Notes: generated by a model not told the origin, from the sequence alone. 64,000 nt of DNA from Streptomyces sp. NBC_00259 (GCF_036181745.1 NZ_CP108080.1:1860001-1924000); one strand, 5' to 3'; positions 43,949 through 52,360 are shown, counted from the first letter of the stretch. Translations and numbers: made by a program.

Positions 43949-44997
43949 TGGAGACCGCGCTCACCAGGCTCACCGGCGTCCGCCACCCCGTCGTCCAGAC
44001 CGGTATGGGCTGGGTCGCCGGGCCCCGGCTCGTCTCCGCGTCCGCCGACGCGGGCGCGCTCGGCATCCTCGCGTCCGCGACCATGACCACCGAGCAGTTG
44101 CGGCAGGCGGTGCGCGAGGTCAAGTCCCGTACGGACGCGCCGTTCGGCGTCAATCTGCGGGCGGACGCCGGAGACGCCCGGGAGCGGGTGCGGATCATCG
44201 TCGACGAGGGCGTACGGGTCGCCTCCTTCGCCCTCGCCCCGTCCCGTGAGCTGATCGCCGAGCTCAAGGACGCGGGCGTCGTCGTCATCCCGTCCGTAGG
44301 CGCCCGGCGGCACGCCGAGAAGGTCGCGGCGTGGGGTGCGGACGCGGTGATCGTGCAGGGCGGCGAGGGCGGCGGGCACACCGGGGACGTCGCCACGACG
44401 GTGCTGCTGCCGCAGGTCGTGGACGCGGTGGACATCCCCGTGGTCGCGGCGGGCGGCTTCCACGACGGGCGCGGGCTGGTCGCGGCGCTCGCCTACGGGG
44501 CGGCGGGCATCGCCATGGGGACCCGTTTCCTCCTGACCTCCGACTCGACCGTCCCCGACGCCGTCAAGGCCCGCTATCTCGCGGCGTCGGTCAAGGACGT
44601 CGTCGTCACGTCGGCCGTCGACGGACTGCCGCACCGCATGCTCCGTACGGACCTCGTCGACGCGCTGACGCGCTCCGGACGCACCCGGGCGCTGCTGCAC
44701 GCGGTGCGCCGTGCGGCCGGCTTCCGGAAGCTCTCCGGGCTGTCGTGGTCAGCGATGGTCCGCGACGGGCTCGCGATGAAACACGGCAAGGACCTGTCCT
44801 GGAGCCAGGTCCTGCTCGCCGCGAACACTCCCGTGCTCCTGAAGGCGTCCATGGTGGACGGCCGCACCGACCTCGGCGTGATGGCGTCGGGGCAGGTGGC
44901 GGGAGTGATCGAGGATCTGCCGAGCTGCGCGGAGCTGGTCGCCCGGGTGATGTCCGAGGCGGAGCAGGTGCTGCGCGGTCTGACGGCCGGGGGCTGA
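43948..44997 (+). CDS. ipdC: IpdC, flavin-dependent enzyme of the nitronate-monooxygenase fold
   Basis: Predicted 349 residues, TIM-barrel flavoprotein (nitronate monooxygenase/2-NPD fold): PVVQTGMGWVAGPRLVSAS, VIVQGGEGGGHTGDVAT, PVVAAGGFHDGRGLVAAL, GAAGIAMGTRFLLTSDS. IpdC acts after IpdAB in the HIP pathway on a CoA thioester double bond. TGATG overlap with ipdB. Last gene of echA20-ipdABC; a hairpin follows. Confidence 0.87.
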   Translation: METALTRLTGVRHPVVQTGMGWVAGPRLVSASADAGALGILASATMTTEQLRQAVREVKSRTDAPFGVNLRADAGDARERVRIIVDEGVRVASFALAPSRELIAELKDAGVVVIPSVGARRHAEKVAAWGADAVIVQGGEGGGHTGDVATTVLLPQVVDAVDIPVVAAGGFHDGRGLVAALAYGAAGIAMGTRFLLTSDSTVPDAVKARYLAASVKDVVVTSAVDGLPHRMLRTDLVDALTRSGRTRALLHAVRRAAGFRKLSGLSWSAMVRDGLAMKHGKDLSWSQVLLAANTPVLLKASMVDGRTDLGVMASGQVAGVIEDLPSCAELVARVMSEAEQVLRGLTAGG

Positions 44998-45009
44998 GGG
45001 GAAGAGAAG

Positions 45010-45050
45010 GATGGCCGGGCCGGGCGGTCGGTCGCCCGGGCCCGGCCATC
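45010..45050 (+). terminator. Terminator of echA20-ipdABC
   Basis: An inverted repeat of 17-18 bp (GATGGCCGGGCCGGGCG on the left) with one bulged base and a loop near GTCGGT, 13 nt past the ipdC stop. Confidence 0.8.
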
Positions 45051-45070
45051 CGCTTGTGGGGGAGGGAGCG

Positions 45071-45311
45071 CTAGGTCGTGTCTGACAAATGGCGCCGTCC
45101 GCCCGCAGGGCGGGGCGTGCGGCGTCCGGTGCGTGCAATCGCAAGGCGGTGGGGGTGCCCCCGCCGAAGGCTGGGGGAGATCATCCTCGTACTGGACGTA
45201 CTTGGATGACTCCGACAACGCAGCGTGGGGGCACCTCCCGTGCCCGAAGGGCTACGGGGGAGTGCGTGCCGGGCGTCGCGCGCCAGGCGGGATTTGTCAG
45301 ACACGGCCTAG
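45071..45311. mobile_element. Miniature inverted-repeat element (MITE-like) with CTAG target duplication
   Basis: CTAG-GTCGTGTCTGACAAAT at 45071-45090 is mirrored by ATTTGTCAGACACGGC-CTAG at 45292-45311 (19 of 20 positions complementary). If CTAG is the target duplication, the element is 45075-45307, 233 bp with 16-bp ends. The interior has no transposase and several hairpins (GTGGGGGTGCCCCC; GTACTGGACGTAC). The right-hand CTAG contains the stop codon of the DEAD-box helicase gene. The end sequence resembles CTAG-targeting IS families of streptomycetes, from memory. Confidence 0.85.
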
Positions 45312-46951
45312 GCGGCGGTCCGGCGTCCGCCGGTGCCGCCCTGGGCACCACCGGCCGCGGGCCCGCGGGAGCGTCCGCGCTTCGCCGGCGCACGCCCTGC
45401 CTGGGAACGGGCGGACTGCGTGTGGCCGGCCTGCGTGTGGCCCTGGGCACGGCCCGCCTGTGAACGGCCGGACTGCGCCCGGCCCGTCTCGCTGCGGCCG
45501 CTCTCCGTGCGGCCCCCTTCGGCACGGCGGCCGGAGCCGCCGCCGTTCTGCGGGCGCTTGCGCTTCGGGCGTGACGAGGCGGGCTGCTGAGGCTGCGGGA
45601 TCTCGATGGTGATCGCCACCCCGGACGGCTCGCGCGCGCCGGTCAGCCGGGCCAGCTCCTCGTCACTGGACTTGATCATGGCCGTACGCGGGCTGATTCC
45701 CGCGTCGGACATCAGCCGGCCCATCTCGCGCTTCTGCTCCGGCAGCACGAGCGTCACGACACTGCCCGACTCCCCCGCCCGAGCGGTACGGCCGCCGCGG
45801 TGCAGATAGTCCTTGTGGTCCATCGGCGGATCGACGTTCACCACCAGATCGAGGTCGTCCACGTGGATGCCACGAGCCGCCACATTGGTCGCCACCAGCG
45901 CGCTGACCTGGCCGTTCTTGAACTGGTCGAGGGTTCGGTTGCGCTGCGGCTGGGTCCTGCCGCCGTGCAGTCCCGCCGCCCGCACACCACTGGCCAGCAG
46001 GCGCTTGACCAGCCGGTCCACGGACCGCTTCGTGTCGAGGAACAGGATGACCCGCCCGTCACGGGCCGCTATGCGCACGGTGACGGCCTTCTTGTCCGTC
46101 TCGTCGGCGACGTAGAGAACGTGATGGTCCATGGTCGTGACGGCACCGGCGGACGGGTCCACCGAGTGCACCACCGGGTCGATCAGGAACTGCCGCACCA
46201 GGCGGTCGATGTTCCGGTCCAGGGTGGCCGAGAACAGCATCCGCTGACCGCCCGGCTCCACCTGCTTCAACAGAGCGGTGACCTGCGGCAGGAATCCCAT
46301 GTCGGCCATCTGGTCGGCCTCGTCCAGCACCGTGATCGCGACCTGGTCCAGTCGGCAGTCGCCCCGCTCGATGAGGTCCTTCAGCCGTCCGGGCGTCGCG
46401 ACGAGCACCTCGGCACCGCGCCGCAGCGCGCCGGCCTGCTTGGTGATCGACATTCCGCCGACGACGGTCGCGAGCCGCAGGTTGACCGCCGTCGCGTACG
46501 GGGTGAGGGCGTCGGTGACCTGCTGCGCGAGCTCCCGCGTGGGAACGAGCACCAGGCCGAGCGGGCTCCCGGCGACGGCCCGGCGGCCGGCGGTGCGGGC
46601 GAGCAGCGCCAGTCCGAACGCGAGGGTCTTACCGGATCCGGTACGGCCCCGTCCGAGCAGGTCACGGCCGGCGAGCGAATTCGGCAGGGTGGCGGCCTGG
46701 ATCGGGAAGGGGGCGGTCACCCCCTGGGCGGCGAGGGTCTTCAGCAGCCCCGTCGGCAGCTGCAGCTCCTCGAACGACTCGACGGCGGGCAGGGCGGGCG
46801 TGCTGGATTCCGGCAGGGTGAATTCCTGCGGAGGCGCCACGCGGCGCGCACCGCCGGAGCCCTTCGCCGACCGCTTCGCGGACTGGTTCGCGGGCTGGGT
46901 GCCAGTGCGCCTGGCCGGTCGCTTGCGTGCGGGACGTTCGGAGCGAGTCAT
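45308..46951 (-). CDS. DEAD-box RNA helicase with long basic repetitive tail
   Basis: Predicted 547 residues. All core motifs: Q motif PFPIQAATLP, I GRTGSGKT, Ia PTRELAQQ, II DEAD, III SAT, and VI HRGGRTARAG. The N-terminus is basic (RKRPARRTG). The last 100 or so residues are low complexity, with SGR/TGR/AGR every few residues (ESGRSETGRAQSGRSQAGRA), likely RNA-binding. Its TAG stop lies in the CTAG flank of the miniature element. The cold-shock gene lies 92 nt upstream on the same strand, a pairing often seen for RNA-remodelling genes. Confidence 0.93.
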   Translation of the reverse strand: MTRSERPARKRPARRTGTQPANQSAKRSAKGSGGARRVAPPQEFTLPESSTPALPAVESFEELQLPTGLLKTLAAQGVTAPFPIQAATLPNSLAGRDLLGRGRTGSGKTLAFGLALLARTAGRRAVAGSPLGLVLVPTRELAQQVTDALTPYATAVNLRLATVVGGMSITKQAGALRRGAEVLVATPGRLKDLIERGDCRLDQVAITVLDEADQMADMGFLPQVTALLKQVEPGGQRMLFSATLDRNIDRLVRQFLIDPVVHSVDPSAGAVTTMDHHVLYVADETDKKAVTVRIAARDGRVILFLDTKRSVDRLVKRLLASGVRAAGLHGGRTQPQRNRTLDQFKNGQVSALVATNVAARGIHVDDLDLVVNVDPPMDHKDYLHRGGRTARAGESGSVVTLVLPEQKREMGRLMSDAGISPRTAMIKSSDEELARLTGAREPSGVAITIEIPQPQQPASSRPKRKRPQNGGGSGRRAEGGRTESGRSETGRAQSGRSQAGRAQGHTQAGHTQSARSQAGRAPAKRGRSRGPAAGGAQGGTGGRRTAA

Positions 46952-46987
46952 TCGGGGGATTGCCTTCCTGGGCCTGAGGACAGCACA

Positions 46988-47023
46988 AGCCGGGGCCCGC
47001 ACGCGAAGGTGCGGGCCCCGGCT
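46988..47023 (-). terminator. Terminator of the cold-shock gene
   Basis: A perfect 15-bp inverted repeat (AGCCGGGGCCCGCAC at 46988-47002, complement at 47009-47023) with a 6-nt loop, 20 nt past the csp stop and upstream of the helicase start. Confidence 0.83.
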
Positions 47024-47042
47024 GCGTGGTACGCGTCCGGGG

Positions 47043-47246
47043 TCAGGCCGGGACGATGTTCTCCGCCTGCGGGCCCTTCTGGCCCTGCGTGACGTCGAAG
47101 GTGACCTTCTGGCCTTCCTGGAGCTCGCGGAAGCCCGAGGTGGCGATGTTCGAGTAGTGGGCGAAGACGTCGGCGCCGCCGCCGTCCTGCTCGATGAAGC
47201 CGAAGCCCTTTTCAGCGTTGAACCACTTCACGGTTCCCGTAGCCAT
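47043..47246 (-). CDS. CspA-family cold-shock protein
   Basis: Predicted 67 residues, typical length. RNA-binding motifs KGFGFI (RNP1) and DVFAHY (RNP2) are present. It binds single-stranded nucleic acid and unfolds RNA. The Shine-Dalgarno CAGGAGAA is well placed. A 10-bp hairpin lies in the leader at 47297-47330. Confidence 0.96.
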   Translation of the reverse strand: MATGTVKWFNAEKGFGFIEQDGGGADVFAHYSNIATSGFRELQEGQKVTFDVTQGQKGPQAENIVPA

Positions 47247-47559
47247 GTCATTCTCCTGACAGGTGAGAGGCCCCATCCGGAGATGCCGGAAACACATGTG
47301 CGCCTGCGGATCATTCCCGTCAGGCGCACATAAAGTTCATGGGTACCAAAACTGCAACGCGACCAACCGTAGCACGCCGGATGTGGATCGGGCGCGAGGC
47401 GGCCGGCGGACACGCCGGAGCCCCGCGCCCGCCGCGGGGCGTCCCGGCTGCCTGCGGATACCGGCCGAACGCCGTCGCAGCCGCTCCTTGATCGGCTTCC
47501 GCGGCCTGTGGCGTACTCCGTCCGCCCGGAACGGGCGCAGCGGGCGGAACGACCGGACC
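47247..47559. other. Intergenic region: csp leader and fadA6 downstream region
   Basis: About 310 bp. The part next to csp is a leader with a hairpin at 47297-47330 and an AT-richer block at 47331-47365 (CATAAAGTTCATGGGTACC, cut) that may hold the csp promoter. The rest, up to the fadA6 stop, is GC-rich and shows no gene or clear terminator. Confidence 0.5.
47297..47330 (-). promoter_or_regulatory. Leader hairpin of the cold-shock mRNA
   Basis: TGTGCGCCTG at 47297-47306 and CAGGCGCACA at 47321-47330 form a perfect 10-bp stem with a 14-nt loop, 50 nt before the csp start codon. Position in the 5' leader suggests a regulatory or stabilising structure. Confidence 0.55.
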
Positions 47560-48717
47560 TCAGAGCCGCTCGATGATCGTCACGTTCGCCTGACCGCCGC
47601 CCTCGCACATCGTCTGCAGCCCGAATCGCCCGTTCGTGCGTTCCAGTTCGTGCAGCAGAGTGGTCATCAGCCTGACGCCGGTCGCACCGAGCGGATGACC
47701 CAGCGCGATGGCGCCGCCGTTGACGTTCACCCTCTCCGGGTCGGCGCCGGTCTCCTTCAGCCACGCCAGGACGACGGGTGCGAACGCCTCGTTGATCTCG
47801 ACGAGGTCGATGTCGTCGAGGGTGAGGCCGGTCTTCTTCAGCGCGTACGCGGTCGCCGGGATCGGCGCGGAGAGCATCCGGATCGGGTCCTCGCCGCGCA
47901 CCGACAGATGGTGGACGCGGGCGCGCGGGGTCAGCCCGTGCTCCCGTACCGCGCGCTCGCTCGCGAGCAGCATCGCCGCCGCGCCGTCCGAGACCTGTGA
48001 GGAACAGGCGGCGGTGATCGTGCCGCCGTCGACGACGGGCCTCAGGCCCGCCATCTTCTCCAGGGTGGTGTCGCGGCGGGGGCCCTCGTCCGCCGTCACG
48101 TCCCCGTACGCGACGGTCTCCCGCTCGAAGCGGCCCTCGTCGATCGCGCGGATCGCCCGCTGGTGGGACCGCAGCGCGAACTCCTCCATGGCGCGACGGG
48201 AGATGTCCCACTTCCGCGCGATGAGTTCGGCGCCGTGGAACTGGTTGACGGGTGCGTCGCCGTACCGCGCCCGCCAGCCCTCGCTGCCGGCGAAGGGGCC
48301 CTCGGTCAGTCCGAGCGGCTCGGCGGCCTGCCGGGAGGCGAAGGCGATCGGGATCTGCGTCATGTTCTGCACGCCGCCCGCGACGACGAGGTCCTGGGTG
48401 CCGGACATGACGCCCTGGGCCGCGAAGTGCACCGCCTGCTGGGAGGAGCCGCACTGGCGGTCGACGGTGACGCCGGGCACCTCTTCGGGAAGTCCTGCCG
48501 CCAGCCAGCTCGTGCGGGCGATGTCACCGGCCTGCGGGCCCACGGTGTCCAGACAGCCGAAGACGACGTCCTCCACGGCCACCGGGTCGATCCCGGACCG
48601 TTCGACCAGGGCCTTGAGGACGTGCGCACCCAGGTCGGCCGGGTGCGCGGCGGCGAGACCGCCCCTGCGCCGCCCCACCGGGGTGCGGACCGCTTCGACT
48701 ATGTAGGCCTCGGCCAT
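47560..48717 (-). CDS. fadA6: FadA6-like acetyl-CoA acyltransferase (thiolase)
   Basis: Predicted 385 residues. Thiolase nucleophile Cys in VTVDRQCGSSQQAV, second active site NGGAIALGHPLGATG with its His, and the C-terminal Cys-Gly region here as CEGGGQANV, where the usual second catalytic Cys appears as the Cys of MCEGGG. FadA6 carries out a thiolytic step in steroid C/D-ring breakdown. The start has AAGGAG. It is last in the ipdF-kstR2-fadA6 run (5-nt gap from kstR2). Confidence 0.88.
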   Translation of the reverse strand: MAEAYIVEAVRTPVGRRRGGLAAAHPADLGAHVLKALVERSGIDPVAVEDVVFGCLDTVGPQAGDIARTSWLAAGLPEEVPGVTVDRQCGSSQQAVHFAAQGVMSGTQDLVVAGGVQNMTQIPIAFASRQAAEPLGLTEGPFAGSEGWRARYGDAPVNQFHGAELIARKWDISRRAMEEFALRSHQRAIRAIDEGRFERETVAYGDVTADEGPRRDTTLEKMAGLRPVVDGGTITAACSSQVSDGAAAMLLASERAVREHGLTPRARVHHLSVRGEDPIRMLSAPIPATAYALKKTGLTLDDIDLVEINEAFAPVVLAWLKETGADPERVNVNGGAIALGHPLGATGVRLMTTLLHELERTNGRFGLQTMCEGGGQANVTIIERL

Positions 48718-48722
48718 GACTG

Positions 48723-49355
48723 CTACTCCTTCGTCGTGATGCCGTCCTGTGTCGTGATGCCGTCCAGCACCATCGACAGGTACTGGCGGGCGATCTCGTC
48801 CGGGCTGTGCTGTCCTCCCGGCCGGTACCAGGAGGCCGCGACCCAAACGGTGTCGCGGACGAACCGGTAGGTGAGCCGGATGTCGAGGTCGTCACGGAAG
48901 ACCCGCTCGGCGACCCCGCGCTCCAGCGTCCCGAGCCATGCCTTCTCGAACTTCTGCTGGGAGTCGGCGAGATAGCCGAAGCGGGGCTGCGCGGAGAGGT
49001 GCCGGGACTCCTTCTGGTAGATCGCCACGGCCGCACGGTGCCGGTCGATCTCCCGGAAGGACTCGGTGACGAGCGCCTCGATGGTCTCCCTCGGTCCGAG
49101 TCCGGCGGCGAGGACCGCGTCGTACCCGGCCCAGAGCTCGTCGAGGAAGGTGGAGAGGATCTCGTCGAGCATCGACTCCTTGGAGTCGAAGTGGTAGTAG
49201 AGGCTGCCCGCGAGCATCCCCGCCTCGTCCGCGATCCTGCGGACGGTCGTGGCGTTGTAGCCCTGGGCGGCGAACACCTCGGCGGCGGTGTCGAGCAGTT
49301 CGCGGCGCCGCTCGGGCGAGGCGGTCACCTGGGTCTTCTTCTTGGTCGTCGGCAC
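48723..49355 (-). CDS. kstR2: TetR-family regulator, KstR2 homolog
   Basis: Predicted 210 residues. The N-terminal HTH (RRRELLDTAAEVFAAQGYNAT, cut; VRRIADEAGMLAGSLYYHFDSKESML, split) is the KstR2-type recognition helix, and the C-terminal domain would bind a CoA ester such as HIP-CoA. Gene order between fadA6 and ipdF matches Rv3557c. GTG 49355 is used; the ribosome-binding site is weak. Expected operators are the two palindromes at 41452-41471 and 50186-50205. Confidence 0.85.
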   Translation of the reverse strand: MPTTKKKTQVTASPERRRELLDTAAEVFAAQGYNATTVRRIADEAGMLAGSLYYHFDSKESMLDEILSTFLDELWAGYDAVLAAGLGPRETIEALVTESFREIDRHRAAVAIYQKESRHLSAQPRFGYLADSQQKFEKAWLGTLERGVAERVFRDDLDIRLTYRFVRDTVWVAASWYRPGGQHSPDEIARQYLSMVLDGITTQDGITTKE

Positions 49356-49381
49356 GTGTCCATTCTGGTCCCGCCCCGGAT

Positions 49382-50170
49382 CTACGCGTGCTGGCTGCTG
49401 ACGGACACGGTCTCGCCGGTCATGTACGAGGAGTAGCCACTGGCCAGGAAGACGATGACGTTGGCGACCTCCCAGGGCTCGGCGTAGCGGCCGAAGGCCT
49501 CCCGGGCGGTGAGTTCGTCCAGCACCTCGGCCGAGGTGACCTTCACCAGATGCGGGTGCATGGCGAGGCTCGGGGCGACGGCGTTGACCCGGACCCCGTA
49601 CGGGGCCGCCTCGACGGCCGCGCACCGGGTCAGCGCCATGACGCCGGCCTTGGCGGCGGCATAGTGGGCCTGTCCGGCCTGGGCGCGCCAACCGACGACG
49701 GAGGCGTTGTTGACGACGGCCCCGCCGCGGCCGGCCGCCCTGAACGCGCGGAGGGCGGCGCGGGTGCAGCGGAAGGTGCCGCCCAGGGTGACGTCGAGCA
49801 CGCGGGACCACTGCTCGTCGGTCATGTCGACGAGCTGGGCCGTGCCGCCGAGTCCGGCGTTGTTCACGACCACGTCGAGGTGTCCGTGGAGGCGTACGGC
49901 CGTGTCGAAGAGGGCCTGCACCTGGGTCTCGTCGGTGACGTCGCAGACCAGCGAGTCGACGGCGGCCGGCCCGAACTCCCCGGCCAGCGTCTCCTCCGTC
50001 TCCTTGAGGCGGCGCGCGTGCGCGTCGCTGATGAGGATCCGGGCGCCCTCCTCCAGGAAGCGGCGGGCGGTGGCGCCGCCGATGCCGCTCCCCGCGGCCG
50101 CGGTGATCACGGCGGTACGGCCCTCCAGCAGCGCGTGCCCGGCCACGTACGGAGCCTTGTTGTCCCTCAC
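49382..50170 (-). CDS. ipdF: IpdF-like short-chain dehydrogenase
   Basis: Predicted 262 residues. ITAAAGSGIGGATARRFLEEG (cofactor, cut), NNAGLGGTAQLVD, Ser in NNASVVGW, HYAAAKAG catalytic pair. IpdF oxidises the 5-hydroxy group of the HIP-CoA derivative. Gene order matches Rv3559c. GTG 50170 has no Shine-Dalgarno; the sequence upstream (TAGGTTAAC) could be a -10 giving a leaderless mRNA starting at or near the GTG. Confidence 0.83.
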   Translation of the reverse strand: MRDNKAPYVAGHALLEGRTAVITAAAGSGIGGATARRFLEEGARILISDAHARRLKETEETLAGEFGPAAVDSLVCDVTDETQVQALFDTAVRLHGHLDVVVNNAGLGGTAQLVDMTDEQWSRVLDVTLGGTFRCTRAALRAFRAAGRGGAVVNNASVVGWRAQAGQAHYAAAKAGVMALTRCAAVEAAPYGVRVNAVAPSLAMHPHLVKVTSAEVLDELTAREAFGRYAEPWEVANVIVFLASGYSSYMTGETVSVSSQHA

Positions 50171-50185
50171 ACGGGCAAGTTAACC

Positions 50186-50205
50186 TACCAAACACTTGTT
50201 AGGGA
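50186..50205. promoter_or_regulatory. KstR2-like operator B (between ipdF and fadE30)
   Basis: CCTACCAAACACTTGTTAGG, an imperfect 20-bp palindrome. The inner 14 bp ACCAAACACTTGTT fit AnCAARnnCTTGnT. It agrees with operator A at 14 of 20 positions. It lies 16 nt from the ipdF GTG and 28 nt from the fadE30 ATG, so one bound dimer could silence both. Confidence 0.72.
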
Positions 50206-50233
50206 AGCGTCGCGACGAGGGAGCGGGCACCCC

Positions 50234-51385
50234 ATGGACCTGGACCACACCGACGAGGAGATCGCCTTCCGCGCCCTGGCCCGCGACTGGCTGCGCGCCC
50301 GCGTCCCCGACCAGCCGCTGCCCTCGCTGGAGACCGCGGAGGGCTTCGCCGCGCACCGGGAGTGGGAGGCGGAGCTGTCCGCCGGCCGCTGGTCGGTGGT
50401 GTCCTGGCCCGAGCGGTACGGCGGACGCGGCGTGGACCTCTTCCACTGGCTGGTCTTCGAGGAGGAGTACTACGCGGCGGGCGCGCCCGGCCGGGTCTCC
50501 CAGAACGGCATCAATCTCCTCGCCCCGACGCTCTTCGACCACGGCACCGAGGAGCAGCGGGCCAGGATCCTGCCGTCGATGGCGAGCGGCGAGGTGATCT
50601 GGGCGCAGGCGTGGTCGGAGCCGGAGGCGGGCTCGGACCTCGCCTCACTGAGGTCCCGGGCGGTGCGGACGGACGGCGGCTGGCTGCTGTCGGGCCAGAA
50701 GACCTGGTCGTCGCGGGCGGCCTTCGCGGACCGGGCGTTCGGGATCTTCCGCACGGACCCGGACGCGGACAGGCCGCACCGGGGCCTGACGTATCTGATG
50801 TTCGACCTGCGGGCGCCGGGTGTGACGGTGAGGCCGATCGGCCGGATCGACGGGAAGCCCGCCTTCGCCGAGCTGTTCCTGGACGAGGTGTTCGTACCGG
50901 ACGAGGACGTGATCGGCGAGCCGGGCCAGGGCTGGCGTATCGCCATGTCGACGACCGGCAACGAGCGGGGGCTGACGCTCCGCTCCCCCGGCCGCTTCCT
51001 CGCCGCGGCGGACCGGCTGGTGGAGCTGTGGCGCTCGGCGGCCGACCCCTCCGACACCGCTCTGCGTGACCGGGTCGCCGACGCGGTCATCGGGGCGCGG
51101 GCGTACCGGCTGTTCACGTACGCCCATGCCTCCCGGTTCGCCGCGGGCGGGTCGATCGGAGCCGAGTCGAGCCTGAACAAGGTCTTCTGGTCGGAGTACG
51201 ACATCGCGCTGCACGAGACCGCGCTCGATCTGCTGGGCGCGGACGGCGAGTTGGCCGACGGGCCGGGTGAGTGGGCCGAGGGGTACGTCTTCTCGCTCGC
51301 GGGCCCGATCTATGCCGGTACGAACGAGATCCAGCGCGACATCATCGCCGAGCGGCTGCTCGGCCTGCCGAAGGGACGCCGCTGA
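50234..51385 (+). CDS. fadE30: FadE30-like acyl-CoA dehydrogenase
   Basis: Predicted 383 residues. Flavin-binding AQAWSEPEAGSDLASL and QKTWSSRAAFADRAF (FAD and substrate region), C-terminal GPIYAGTNEIQRDIIAERLLGLP (cut). NKVFWSEYDIALHETALDLLG (cut) matches FadE30, which dehydrogenates a HIP-derived CoA ester. ATG 50234 behind AGGGAG. It lies 2 nt before the next acyl-CoA dehydrogenase gene; the two likely form an alpha2beta2 enzyme. Confidence 0.87.
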   Translation: MDLDHTDEEIAFRALARDWLRARVPDQPLPSLETAEGFAAHREWEAELSAGRWSVVSWPERYGGRGVDLFHWLVFEEEYYAAGAPGRVSQNGINLLAPTLFDHGTEEQRARILPSMASGEVIWAQAWSEPEAGSDLASLRSRAVRTDGGWLLSGQKTWSSRAAFADRAFGIFRTDPDADRPHRGLTYLMFDLRAPGVTVRPIGRIDGKPAFAELFLDEVFVPDEDVIGEPGQGWRIAMSTTGNERGLTLRSPGRFLAAADRLVELWRSAADPSDTALRDRVADAVIGARAYRLFTYAHASRFAAGGSIGAESSLNKVFWSEYDIALHETALDLLGADGELADGPGEWAEGYVFSLAGPIYAGTNEIQRDIIAERLLGLPKGRR

Positions 51386-51387
51386 CC

Positions 51388-52359
51388 ATGCGCTTCCTGC
51401 CGACCGACGAACAGCGGGCGTTCATCCGCTCGCTGGACGGGATGCTGACGGCCGCGGACGCACCGCGGGCGGCCCGGGCCTGGGGCGCGGGCGACCCCGG
51501 TCCCGGGCGCGCGGTGTGGGCCCGCCTGGCCGAGACGGGTGTCTTCGCGCTGGCCGTTCCGGAGGCGTACGAGGGCGTGGGGCCGCGCCCCATCGAACTG
51601 GCCCTCGCCTTCGTGGAGCTGGGGCGGCACGCGGTGCCGGGCCCGCTGGTGGAGACGGCCGCGGCGGCGACGTTGCTCGCCGGCCTCGGCGACCCGGCTC
51701 TCGCGAAGCGCTTCCTGCCGGGGATCGCGGCGGGCGAGACCGTGGCCACGCTGGCGCTCGAGGGGTACGGGCCCTACGCGCTGGACGCGGACACGGCGTC
51801 GGTCACGCTCACGGTCGTCGGCGACGAACTGCGCGTCGCGCCCGGGCACGGGCCGGTACGGGCCTCGGCCGATCCGGCGCGGCGGCTCGCCGTACCGGAC
51901 GGCGGGGGCGAGGTGCTGGCGACCGGGGCTCATGTGGCGGCCGCCACTGCGCGCGCCGTCGACCGGGCCCGGCTCGCGACCGCCGCCCAGGCGCTCGGGA
52001 CCGGGCTGGCGCTGCTGGAGCGGACCGTCGCGTACGTGGGACAGCGCTCCCAGTTCGGGGTCGCGATCGGCTCGTTCCAGGCGGTCAAGCACCGGCTGGC
52101 GGACACCCTGATCGCCCTCGAGTTCACCCGGCCACTGGTGCTCGGCGCGGCGCTGACGACGGCACCGGCCGACATCGCCGCGGCGAAGGCGGCGGCGGGC
52201 GACGCCGCGTACGGCGCCGCCCGCACCGCCCTCCAGCTCCACGGCGCGGTCGGCTACACCGACGAGCTCGACCTCTCCCTCTGGCTGCGCAAGGCCCGGC
52301 CGCTGCGGGACGCCTGGGGGACGCCCTCACAGTGCCGCGCGAAGGTGCTGTCCGGCTGA
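51388..52359 (+). CDS. Acyl-CoA dehydrogenase-like partner subunit
   Basis: Predicted 323 residues, shorter than a full acyl-CoA dehydrogenase. It has N-terminal helical and C-terminal FAD/oligomer domains (VAYVGQRSQFGVAIGSFQAVKH, cut; ALQLHGAVGYTDELDLSLWLRKA, cut) but the catalytic Glu/acid region is not obvious. This is the pattern of the beta-like subunits of actinobacterial heteromeric steroid dehydrogenases (FadE31-33 types). Coupled to fadE30. Confidence 0.82.
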   Translation: MRFLPTDEQRAFIRSLDGMLTAADAPRAARAWGAGDPGPGRAVWARLAETGVFALAVPEAYEGVGPRPIELALAFVELGRHAVPGPLVETAAAATLLAGLGDPALAKRFLPGIAAGETVATLALEGYGPYALDADTASVTLTVVGDELRVAPGHGPVRASADPARRLAVPDGGGEVLATGAHVAAATARAVDRARLATAAQALGTGLALLERTVAYVGQRSQFGVAIGSFQAVKHRLADTLIALEFTRPLVLGAALTTAPADIAAAKAAAGDAAYGAARTALQLHGAVGYTDELDLSLWLRKARPLRDAWGTPSQCRAKVLSG

Positions 52360-52360
52360 A

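Noticed and set aside
45133..45303. Short open frames inside the miniature element
   Set aside because: They run through its hairpins, have no ribosome-binding site and match no recognisable product.
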